From positions 1 through 7,752 of the forward strand of contig JAJXXG010000398.1 of the NCBI GenBank assembly GCA_021781255.1: a stretch of DNA of 7,752 bases, written 5' to 3'. Below, piece by piece: positions 1-5,025 of the stretch. A program made the translations under genes and the position numbers. The notes beneath the pieces were generated by a model. The model did not search any database, was not told the origin of the DNA, and worked only from the letters and a program-made list of their open reading frames with translations. Every line of letters begins with the position of its first letter. The first letter of the stretch is position 1. Origin of the DNA: Acidobacteriota bacterium. Lineage in GTDB: Bacteria > Acidobacteriota > Terriglobia > Terriglobales > Acidobacteriaceae.

Positions 1-22
1 CCAACCCGCCAAAAGCCAGGAA

Positions 23-67
23 CCAGGGGGTACCCCCCCACCCCCCCCCCTGAAAATTTTGTTTTCC
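23..67 (+). repeat. Poly-C / GGGGGTACCCCC inverted-repeat element, possible terminator
   Basis: Positions 26-37 are a perfect 12-bp palindrome, GGGGGTACCCCC. The C-run continues as C7 (33-39), A, C10 (41-50), then TG. CAGGGGG (24-30) can also pair with CCCCCTG (46-52), giving a 7-bp stem followed by AAAATTTTGTTTT. That is the shape of a rho-independent terminator for a + strand gene to the left. The minus strand reads G10-T-G7 and could form a G-quadruplex. From memory, similar G-run/TACCCCCC motifs followed by T-rich DNA recur between genes in subdivision 1 Acidobacteria, so this may be one copy of a dispersed repeat. This was not checked. Confidence 0.4.
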
Positions 68-205
68 ACAGAAAATCGTGCGAAAAATTACGCGCTCCAA
101 TCCCGACCAACCCAGTCCGACTTCGCCCCGCACGCGGACTTGCTCGCTCGCTGACCAGCTAACCCGCCATCCCGCCACGACCGCGTCTCACGCTTGCCAC
201 GAACT

Positions 206-214
206 TGCTAAACT
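206..214 (+). promoter_or_regulatory. Possible extended -10 promoter of cyaY
   Basis: TGCTAAACT fits an extended -10 (TGn followed by TAAACT, 4/6 to TATAAT). No good -35 is present; the best 18-nt-spaced hexamer matches TTGACA at 3 of 6 positions. Only 6 nt separate this -10 from the ATG at 221, so a transcript from here would have almost no leader. Confidence 0.25.
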
Positions 215-220
215 GGGGCC

Positions 221-547
221 ATGCTCGACGAATTGGAATTCAGGCGCGTCGCAGACAGCGCCCTCAACGCTCTCAAGCAGCATCTCATCGCACGCGAAGA
301 AGAAGCAGACGCCGGCTTCGAGGTGGAGGAGCAGAATGGCGTCCTCAACGTCCTCTTCGAGGAACCCGCCGGCAAGTTCGTCATCACGCCCAACACGCCC
401 GTGCGGCAAATCTGGATCTCCGCACTCTCCACCAGCTTCAAGCTCGACTGGGACGCGGCCGCCGGCGTCTTTGTCCTGCCGCGCACCGGCGAGCAGCTCA
501 TTCCGCTCGTTGATCGCCTCATCCAGGAGTTCTCCGCGGATCAGTAG
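221..547 (+). CDS. cyaY: CyaY, bacterial frataxin (iron-binding regulator of Fe-S assembly)
   Basis: This 108-residue protein matches the length and layout of bacterial frataxin (E. coli CyaY is 106 aa). An N-terminal helix (residues 1-24) is followed by an acidic segment (E26-E28, D30, E34, E36-E37). A beta-sheet core follows: GVLNVLF at 40-46, KFVITPN at 52-58 and the family signature PVRQIWISA at 60-68 with the conserved Q and W. A FKLDWD strand (73-78) and a terminal helix starting GEQLIPLVDRLI (90-101) complete the fold. Frataxins bind iron through the acidic ridge and modulate IscS-type cysteine desulfurase in the cytoplasm. No isc or suf genes are adjacent, so partners must be encoded elsewhere. 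Only a weak GGGG precedes the ATG, and transcription may start almost at the start codon. It converges on pstS across a shared terminator. The family assignment rests on motif recognition. Confidence 0.85.
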   Translation: MLDELEFRRVADSALNALKQHLIAREEEADAGFEVEEQNGVLNVLFEEPAGKFVITPNTPVRQIWISALSTSFKLDWDAAAGVFVLPRTGEQLIPLVDRLIQEFSADQ

Positions 548-591
548 CCTTGCGCACTCCAGCAAGCCGCGTGGCCCATGTTTCGGCCAAT

Positions 592-631
592 AAAAAAGCG
601 GGTCCGGCGCCATGGCCAGACCCGCTTTTCG
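592..631. terminator. Bidirectional rho-independent terminator between cyaY and pstS
   Basis: AAAAGCGGGTC (594-604) pairs perfectly with GACCCGCTTTT (619-629), an 11-bp stem. After one C·A mismatch, GGC/GCC can extend it, leaving a 6-nt loop. An A-run on the left arm and a T-run on the right arm give both strands a U-tract after the hairpin. The element lies between the convergent ends of cyaY (+) and pstS (-) and can stop transcription from both. Confidence 0.9.
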
Positions 632-640
632 TTGCTCAAT

Positions 641-1645
641 CTACTTCAGCGAGTAGATCGTCGCCAGTTCCTTCTGCGCCAGATCCGTCGGCAGCGGAGC
701 GTACGACAGCACCGAGACCTCGCCCTCGCCGGACTTCACAATCCAGCTCAGCATGTCCTTCAGCACCTTGCGCTTGGTCGCATCGCCCGGCTCCACCGGA
801 ATCAGCAGGTAGGTGAAGCTCGAGATCGGATACGCCTGCGCGCCGGCAGCGTTCGTAATCGACACGCGGAAGTCCGTGCCCTTGAACTTCAGTCCGGCAG
901 CCGCCTCGGTCACGCCGGGGATGGAGGCCTTCACCCAGTTGCCCGCCGCGTTCTTCATCGCGCCAGAGCTGATGTTGTTCTGCAGAGCGTAAATCAGCTC
1001 CACGTAGCCAATCGCGCCCGGCAGCTGACGCACCAGGCCAGCCACGCCCTCGTTGCCCTTGCCGCCCACGCCAATCGGCCAGCTCGGCGACGTGCCCTTG
1101 CTCGGCCCGGCCGCCCACTCCTTGCTCACCTTGCTCAGGTAGTCGGTAAAGATGAAGCTCGTGCCCGAGCCATCCGAGCGGTGCACCACAATGATCTTCT
1201 GGTCAGGCAGCTTCACGCCCGGGTTGTCCTTGGCGATGCGAGCGTCGTTCCAGTTCGTAATCTTGCCCAGGTAGATATCTGCCAGCAGCTCGCCGCTGAA
1301 GCGCAGATCGTTCACGCCGGGCACGTTGAACACCGGCACAACCGCGCCCAGCACCGTGGGCAGGTGGATCAGCTTCACCTTGCATGAGTTGACCATCTCA
1401 TCGGTCATCGGCATGTCAGAAGCGCCAAAATCCACCAGGCCCGAGCAGAACTGCTTGATGCCGCCGCCCGAACCGATCGACTGATAGTTGATCTGAACGC
1501 CCGGATGAGCCGCGCTGTACTCGCTGAACCACTTCGAATAGATCGGATATGGAAACGTCGCACCGGCTCCGGTCAACGTCTGTGCCTGGGCCACCATGCC
1601 CAGGGACATCACCAATGCTCCAACCGCAATCAACGTCTTTTTCAC
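641..1645 (-). CDS. pstS: PstS, periplasmic phosphate-binding protein of the phosphate ABC transporter
   Basis: The start chosen is GTG at 1645 (334 aa): GGGGAG sits 6 nt upstream and the protein opens with a clear signal peptide (KKTLIAVGALVMSLGMVAQA, residues 2-21, cleavage after AQA). An in-frame ATG at 1753 would add 36 residues with AT-rich third positions ahead of the signal peptide and is rejected. Phosphate-binding elements are in family order: GAGATFPYP (26-34), SIGSGGG (56-62), DFGASDMPM (72-80) and HRSDGSGT (155-162). C67 and C88 are the only cysteines I see and may form a disulfide. PstS captures phosphate in the periplasm and delivers it to PstCA, powered by PstB. It is the last gene of the phoB-phoR-pstS group, 82 bp after phoR. 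Unusually, no pstC, pstA, pstB or phoU follows; a terminator and a convergent gene do. Confidence 0.95.
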   Translation of the reverse strand: MKKTLIAVGALVMSLGMVAQAQTLTGAGATFPYPIYSKWFSEYSAAHPGVQINYQSIGSGGGIKQFCSGLVDFGASDMPMTDEMVNSCKVKLIHLPTVLGAVVPVFNVPGVNDLRFSGELLADIYLGKITNWNDARIAKDNPGVKLPDQKIIVVHRSDGSGTSFIFTDYLSKVSKEWAAGPSKGTSPSWPIGVGGKGNEGVAGLVRQLPGAIGYVELIYALQNNISSGAMKNAAGNWVKASIPGVTEAAAGLKFKGTDFRVSITNAAGAQAYPISSFTYLLIPVEPGDATKRKVLKDMLSWIVKSGEGEVSVLSYAPLPTDLAQKELATIYSLK

Positions 1646-1651
1646 AAGAAT

Positions 1652-1657
1652 CTCCCC
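1652..1657 (-). promoter_or_regulatory. Ribosome binding site fixing the pstS GTG start
   Basis: On the minus strand GGGGAG lies 6 nt before the GTG at 1645. It supports this start over the in-frame ATG at 1753, which would put 36 atypical residues in front of the signal peptide. Confidence 0.7.
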
Positions 1658-1694
1658 GGCAAAAATCAATGCCGAACTTGATTCTCCGCCTGCA

Positions 1695-1700
1695 ATGTTA
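1695..1700 (-). promoter_or_regulatory. Possible -10 element of a pstS promoter in the phoR-pstS gap
   Basis: The 82-bp gap between phoR and pstS is clearly more A/T-rich than its surroundings. TAACAT (4/6 to TATAAT) sits about 50 nt before the GTG. There is no good -35, as expected for an activator-dependent promoter, but I could not recognise a Pho box like the enterobacterial CTGTCAT repeats. pstS may simply be read through from phoB-phoR. Confidence 0.2.
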
Positions 1701-1727
1701 CGGACGTTTGAAAACTCCGTATCTTTC

Positions 1728-3164
1728 TCAATTTTCCCGGCTTTTTGTGTCATCTTGCGTGTCTTCGGCGGCCTCTTCCAGCCCTTTCGCGTCCTCGGCC
1801 AGCCGCAGCGTAAAGTGGAACTCCGTTCCGCTGCCCAGTTCGCTCTCCGCCCAAACCCGCCCGCCGTGGGCCATCACAATATGCTTCACAATCGCCAGCC
1901 CAAGCCCCGTGCCGCCCGACTCCCGCGAGCGCGCCTTGTCCACGCGATAGAAGCGCTCAAAGATGCGCTCAATGTGCTCCGAGCCGATGCCCGGGCCGAA
2001 GTCCCGCACAAAGAACTCCACCTCGTCCGCCTGCGGCCGCGCGCCCACCAGGATCCGCCTGCCGGATTTGCCGTACTTCAGCGCGTTCTCCACCAGGTTG
2101 CCAAACACCTGGTTCATCGCATCCGGATCCGCCATCACCAGCGTGTCCGGCGCTCCCGCGCTCTCCAGTTCCACGCCGGAGTCCACAACCATCCCGCCCA
2201 GCGAATCCATCGCGTCCTGCACCAGTGCCGACGCGCGAACCGGCCGCTGCGACAGCTTGTAGTCCGGTCCCTCCACGCTCGCCAGCGCCAGCAGGTCCTC
2301 CGTAAGCCGGCTCATCCGCCCGGCGTTCTTCTGGATAATCCCCAGAAACTCCCGCGCCGTCTCCGAATTCGGATCCGGGTCCTCGATCAGCGTCTCCACG
2401 TAGCCTTGGATGGACGTGAGCGGCGTGCGCAGCTCGTGGCTTACATTGGCCAGAAAATCGCGCCGCGACTTCTCTGCCGCTTCAATCCGCGTCACATCGT
2501 GCAGCACCGCCAGCGCGCCGCCCGAGGGCAGCGGAGCCGCGTTGATCTCAAAGATCCGCCCCGGCGCCAGCGAGGTGGAGCGCCCAAAGCAAACCTCCTT
2601 GTTCGCCATCGCGCAGCGCACGCAGTGCAGCAGCTCCGGATCGCGCACCGAGTGGGCCAGCGGCCGCCCCGCGCGAATCTGCGTTCCCGCAATCTTCTGC
2701 ATCACGGAATTCGACCACCGCACCTGTCCCTCGGCTGTAACCGCGACCACCGCCTCCTGCATGGAGTCCAGCATCGTGGCCAGCTCATGCCGGCGGCTCT
2801 CAATCTCGGTAAAGTTCTGCTCCAGCCGCTCCGCCGTCTGGTTCAGCGCCGTCTCCATGGCCGATAGCTCATCGCCGCCCACCAGTTGCAGCCGCGCGTT
2901 CAGCTCGCCTTTGGCAATGCGTCGCGAAAAATCCACCACGCGCTGCAGCCGCGCCGTAATGCCGCCGGCAAACCACACCGCCAGCGGCAGCGCCACCAGC
3001 AGCGCAATAAAGCCTGACCACAACGCCTCGCGGCCCATCAGGTGCAGCGGCACGCCCGGCGTGTGCAGCACATAGTGCCGAAAGGCCAGCTCCATCACCA
3101 CCGTGTGGAAGACCAGCAGCAGGACAAACAATCCCATCAGCTTGGTAAATACTTTGCGGGTCAA
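1728..3164 (-). CDS. phoR: PhoR, phosphate-regulon sensor histidine kinase
   Basis: This 478-residue kinase has two membrane segments (about 8-28 and 49-69) with only about 20 residues between them, as in PhoR kinases lacking a large periplasmic sensor. A HAMP linker (about 70-122) and a PAS domain (about 125-228) follow. The HisKA box FLANVSHELRTPL (237-249) carries the phosphorylated H243. The ATPase domain has an N box NLVENALKYG (356-365), DFGPGIG (388-394), FERFYRVDKARS (402-413) and GGTGLGLAIVKHI (417-429). It signals phosphate state to PhoB by phosphotransfer. Start: TTG with GGGAG 9 nt upstream, 39 bp after the phoB stop; no in-frame ATG lies between. An internal ATG (residue 10) has no ribosome site and would remove the basic residues before the first membrane segment. 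Oddities are C181-x2-C184-x7-C192 in the PAS domain and an acidic C-terminal tail (457-478). Its position next to phoB and pstS makes the assignment strong. Confidence 0.93.
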   Translation of the reverse strand: MTRKVFTKLMGLFVLLLVFHTVVMELAFRHYVLHTPGVPLHLMGREALWSGFIALLVALPLAVWFAGGITARLQRVVDFSRRIAKGELNARLQLVGGDELSAMETALNQTAERLEQNFTEIESRRHELATMLDSMQEAVVAVTAEGQVRWSNSVMQKIAGTQIRAGRPLAHSVRDPELLHCVRCAMANKEVCFGRSTSLAPGRIFEINAAPLPSGGALAVLHDVTRIEAAEKSRRDFLANVSHELRTPLTSIQGYVETLIEDPDPNSETAREFLGIIQKNAGRMSRLTEDLLALASVEGPDYKLSQRPVRASALVQDAMDSLGGMVVDSGVELESAGAPDTLVMADPDAMNQVFGNLVENALKYGKSGRRILVGARPQADEVEFFVRDFGPGIGSEHIERIFERFYRVDKARSRESGGTGLGLAIVKHIVMAHGGRVWAESELGSGTEFHFTLRLAEDAKGLEEAAEDTQDDTKSREN

Positions 3165-3173
3165 TTGGAACCG

Positions 3174-3178
3174 CTCCC
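3174..3178 (-). promoter_or_regulatory. Ribosome binding site for the phoR TTG start
   Basis: GGGAG on the minus strand is 9 nt from TTG at 3164. An overlapping ATG (3180-3178) is in a different frame and gives an unrelated short product, so TTG is the best start. Confidence 0.55.
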
Positions 3179-3203
3179 ATCCGGCTCGTCCCGGCGCCGT
3201 GTC

Positions 3204-3902
3204 TTACTCGCCCTTGGGCAACTCAAAGCGGTAGCCGGCTCCGCGAACCGTCTTCAGATAGCGCGGGTTCTCCGGGTCGACCTCGATTTTCTCACGGATG
3301 CGGCGCACGTACACGTCCACCGAGCGCGGCGTCACAAACCGCGCATCGCCCCACACCGCGTCCAGCAGGTGGTCGCGGCTAAACACGCGCCCCGGATGGC
3401 GCGCAAGATAATCCAGCAGGCGAAACTCCGTGGCCGTCGTGGTCGTCAACTCGCCGCGCACCTTCAACTGCATGGCATTCGCGTCGATGATGACCTCTTC
3501 AAAGCTGATAACCGAAGGCGTCGTGGGCCGCTCAAACCGCCGCAGCACCGCCTTCACGCGCGCCACCAGCTCGCGCGTCGCAAACGGCTTCGTAATGTAG
3601 TCGTCCGCGCCCAGTTCCAGACCCAGCACGCGATCGTTCTCCCCGGCGCGCGCCGTCAGAAAGATGATGGGCACCGTCGACAGGCCCGGATGGCTGCGCA
3701 GGCGGCGGCATACATCCAGCCCGTCTCCGCCCGGAACCATGATGTCCAGCAGAAATAGCACCGGTGGCTGCCGCTCCGCATCCGGAATCAGATTGGTCGG
3801 CGTGGTGTATGGCCGGGCGGTAAAGCCCGCTGCCTCCAGATGGTGCTGCACAAGCCGCGAAATATCTGCGTCGTCTTCCAGAACAAATATGGTTTGGCTC
3901 AA
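3204..3902 (-). CDS. phoB: PhoB, phosphate-regulon response regulator (OmpR/PhoB family)
   Basis: This 232-residue protein has an N-terminal receiver domain (about 1-122) and a C-terminal winged-helix DNA-binding domain (about 131-228). The receiver shows the acidic pair D10/D11, phosphoacceptor D53 in LFLLDIMVPGGDG, T83 and K105 in DDYITKPF. The effector domain has TATEFRLLDYLARHPGRVFSRDHLL (156-180), the recognition-helix region RSVDVYVRRIREKI (193-206) and the terminal hairpin YLKTVRGAGYRF (215-226). Phosphorylated by PhoR, PhoB regulators bind Pho boxes and activate phosphate-scavenging genes. Start: TTG, because the receiver begins immediately (IFVLEDD) and GAGGG lies 8 nt upstream; no in-frame ATG is available. 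It is the first gene of the phoB-phoR-pstS group. A KdpE or other OmpR-family role is possible from sequence alone but unlikely beside phoR and pstS. Confidence 0.92.
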   Translation of the reverse strand: MSQTIFVLEDDADISRLVQHHLEAAGFTARPYTTPTNLIPDAERQPPVLFLLDIMVPGGDGLDVCRRLRSHPGLSTVPIIFLTARAGENDRVLGLELGADDYITKPFATRELVARVKAVLRRFERPTTPSVISFEEVIIDANAMQLKVRGELTTTTATEFRLLDYLARHPGRVFSRDHLLDAVWGDARFVTPRSVDVYVRRIREKIEVDPENPRYLKTVRGAGYRFELPKGE

Positions 3903-3910
3903 CCCGTCAG

Positions 3911-3915
3911 CCCTC
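3911..3915 (-). promoter_or_regulatory. Ribosome binding site for the phoB TTG start
   Basis: GAGGG on the minus strand is 8 nt before TTG at 3902, supporting this non-ATG start. Confidence 0.6.
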
Positions 3916-3967
3916 GCCGCCGGCCCGTAAATTCAAATACTCAGTGGCCGTACGAAATCGTTAACAG

Positions 3968-3996
3968 ATTACTGCAATCAGGCAAATAAATTGCAA
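3968..3996 (-). promoter_or_regulatory. Candidate phoB promoter
   Basis: On the minus strand TTGCAA (3996-3991, 4/6 to TTGACA) and AGTAAT (3973-3968, 4/6 to TATAAT) are separated by 17 nt, in the most A/T-rich part of the divergent region. Transcription would begin near 3961, leaving a leader of about 59 nt. A CTGTTAA (3967-3961) just downstream resembles one half of a Pho box (CTGTCAT), but no second half was found at 11-nt spacing. Confidence 0.3.
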
Positions 3997-4069
3997 ACGT
4001 AGTGTGAATTCCGGCGCTTCGGCCCTCCGTCCCGCATACCGGGGCGCCCTTCGCTCCCCCAGTTTCTCC

Positions 4070-4098
4070 TTGACCCCGCACACTTCTTCTGCAAGACT
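4070..4098 (+). promoter_or_regulatory. Candidate aqpZ promoter
   Basis: TTGACC (4070-4075, 5/6 to TTGACA) is followed after 17 nt by AAGACT (4093-4098, 3/6) preceded by TGC, an extended -10 arrangement. It would start transcription near 4105 and give a leader of about 140 nt. The weak -10 keeps confidence low. Confidence 0.35.
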
Positions 4099-4142
4099 GC
4101 GGGCGCGTTCGAATCGCCTTTCCGTGCGTTCTGCACGCAGTC
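4095..4142 (+). promoter_or_regulatory. Nested inverted repeats upstream of aqpZ (possible structured leader)
   Basis: GACTGCG (4095-4101) is complementary to CGCAGTC (4136-4142), enclosing two smaller hairpins: GGCG/CGCC (4102-4105/4115-4118) and CGTGC/GCACG (4123-4127/4133-4137, sharing two bases with the outer arm). As RNA this could form a three-way junction. The left arm overlaps the proposed -10, so the outer stem forms in RNA only if transcription starts further upstream. It does not resemble a riboswitch class I know. Confidence 0.3.
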
Positions 4143-4167
4143 AGGCTGTTCATGCATCTGCTCTTAA

Positions 4168-4193
4168 CATCGCCCCTCGCAGGCAGGGCGATG
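4168..4193 (+). promoter_or_regulatory. Hairpin in the aqpZ 5' leader
   Basis: CATCGCCC (4168-4175) pairs perfectly with GGGCGATG (4186-4193), an 8-bp stem with a 10-nt loop, about 50 nt before the aqpZ start. No T-run follows, so it is not a standard terminator. It may stabilise the mRNA, bind a protein, or be incidental in GC-rich DNA. Confidence 0.4.
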
Positions 4194-4234
4194 CGCACGC
4201 GGAGTCGCCTCGACACCAAAAGCAACTGCACAAC

Positions 4235-4240
4235 CGGAGG
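4235..4240 (+). promoter_or_regulatory. Ribosome binding site for aqpZ
   Basis: CGGAGG lies 1 nt before the first of two tandem ATGs (4242) and 4 nt before the second (4245). Spacing favours the second; the first would add one methionine. An in-frame ATG at 4152 would add 31 hydrophilic residues with no ribosome site and is rejected. Confidence 0.7.
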
Positions 4241-4244
4241 AATG

Positions 4245-4928
4245 ATGAAGAAATACTTGGCAGAACTCGTGGGCACCTTCATCCTGGTGCTCTTTGGCTG
4301 CGGAACCGCTGTCGTCGCCGGCGACAAGGTCGGCATTCTCGGCATCGCATTCGCCTTTGGATTCGCCCTCATCGCCGCCGCGTACGGCATCGGGCCCATC
4401 TCCGGCTGCCACATCAACCCCGCCGTCAGCCTCGGCGTCTGGGCCGCCGGACGGATGAAGACCGCGGAGATGCTCGGCTACTGGGTGGGGCAGTTCATCG
4501 GCGGCATCCTGGCCGCCTGGGTGCTCTCCATCCTCGTCAGCGGAGTCGGCGGCGGCTACAACATCGGCGTCAGCGGCCTCGGCCAGGACGGCTGGGGTGC
4601 TGGCTATCAGGGCGGCTACAGCATGGGCTCCGCCATCGTCTTTGAGTTCGTGGCCACCTTCATCTTCCTCGTGGTCATCCTCGGCTCCACGCAGAAAAGC
4701 GCGCCCTCCGGCTTTGCCGGCCTCGCCATCGGCATCACCCTCGTGGTCATCCACATCTTCGGCATCCACATCACCGGCGTCAGCGTGAACCCCGCCCGCA
4801 GCCTGGGACCGGCCCTGCTGGTCGGCGGCAAGGCGCTGGCTCAGGTCTGGCTCTTTCTGGTCGTTCCCAGCATGGGTGGACTCGTGGCAGGCCTGCTCTT
4901 CCGCTCCCACACGCTGGAAGCGGATTAA
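4245..4928 (+). CDS. aqpZ: AqpZ-type aquaporin (water channel)
   Basis: At 227 residues this is close to E. coli AqpZ (231 aa). The MIP-family fold has six membrane helices in two inverted halves, each with an NPA loop: SGCHINPAVSLG (53-64, NPA at 58-60) and VSVNPARSLGPA (179-190, NPA at 182-184). By alignment to AqpZ the narrow selectivity filter is F38, H170, V179 and R185. F, H and R are those of water-selective channels, while V replaces the T of E. coli AqpZ. The extracellular segment VGGGYNIG...GGYSM (101-127) also follows AqpZ. Two short residues rather than a glycerol-facilitator pattern argue for water over glycerol. The protein sits in the inner membrane and lets water equilibrate. 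It is transcribed alone, divergent from phoB and convergent with bshB1. A link to phosphate is not indicated beyond proximity. Confidence 0.93.
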   Translation: MKKYLAELVGTFILVLFGCGTAVVAGDKVGILGIAFAFGFALIAAAYGIGPISGCHINPAVSLGVWAAGRMKTAEMLGYWVGQFIGGILAAWVLSILVSGVGGGYNIGVSGLGQDGWGAGYQGGYSMGSAIVFEFVATFIFLVVILGSTQKSAPSGFAGLAIGITLVVIHIFGIHITGVSVNPARSLGPALLVGGKALAQVWLFLVVPSMGGLVAGLLFRSHTLEAD

Positions 4929-4948
4929 GCCGTCTCTCCTCGCAACAC

Positions 4949-4976
4949 GTGCCCGGGCATGCAACAGCCCGGGCAC
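4949..4976. terminator. Hairpin between convergent aqpZ and bshB1
   Basis: GTGCCCGGGC (4949-4958) and GCCCGGGCAC (4967-4976) form a perfect 10-bp GC-rich stem with an 8-nt loop, 21 nt after the aqpZ stop. Neither strand has a strong T-run after it, so it is a less standard terminator than the one at 592-631. Its position between convergent genes suggests that it ends transcription or protects both mRNA ends. Confidence 0.65.
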
Positions 4977-5025
4977 ATCCTTCCGCACAAGTCATTTTCT
5001 ATTGCGAGAACGGAAACCCGGACAA

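Larger units (their letters stand above)
1..220. other. Intergenic region upstream of cyaY
   Basis: No convincing gene is seen here on either strand. Frames crossing this stretch are short or antisense to cyaY. The left part (21-67) holds a G-run/poly-C inverted-repeat element followed by an A/T-rich tract, listed separately. The rest is unstructured C-rich DNA leading to the putative cyaY promoter. The upstream gene lies outside the window, so it cannot be said whether 1-20 is its 3' end. Confidence 0.6.
3903..4244. other. Divergent intergenic region between phoB and aqpZ
   Basis: No gene is supported here. Short open frames crossing it have no ribosome site or coding character. It carries the putative phoB promoter on the left, a putative aqpZ promoter in the middle, and a series of inverted repeats between 4095 and 4193 that would lie in or near the aqpZ leader. 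The left 90 bp are A/T-rich and the rest is C/G-rich. Confidence 0.6.

Noticed and set aside
578..1387. A 269-codon plus-strand open frame overlapping the terminator and pstS
   Set aside because: It runs through the bidirectional terminator and lies antisense to the clear PstS motifs. Its composition is typical of a shadow frame.
1596..2867. A 423-codon plus-strand open frame antisense to phoR
   Set aside because: Its product is dominated by R, H, P, L and A with no recognisable domain. It mirrors the high third-position GC of phoR, which shows all kinase motifs in order.
3042..3758. A 238-codon plus-strand open frame antisense to phoB and the phoR start
   Set aside because: Low-complexity R/H/Q/A-rich product with no domain. 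The opposite strand encodes a complete response regulator.
3940..3970. Pho box upstream of phoB
   Set aside because: Only one half-like heptamer (CTGTTAA) is present and no partner at 11-nt spacing; too weak to call, and the acidobacterial PhoB site is not known to me.
4164..4988. A 274-codon minus-strand open frame antisense to aqpZ
   Set aside because: D/E/G/A-rich product without family resemblance; the plus strand has both NPA motifs and six membrane segments.
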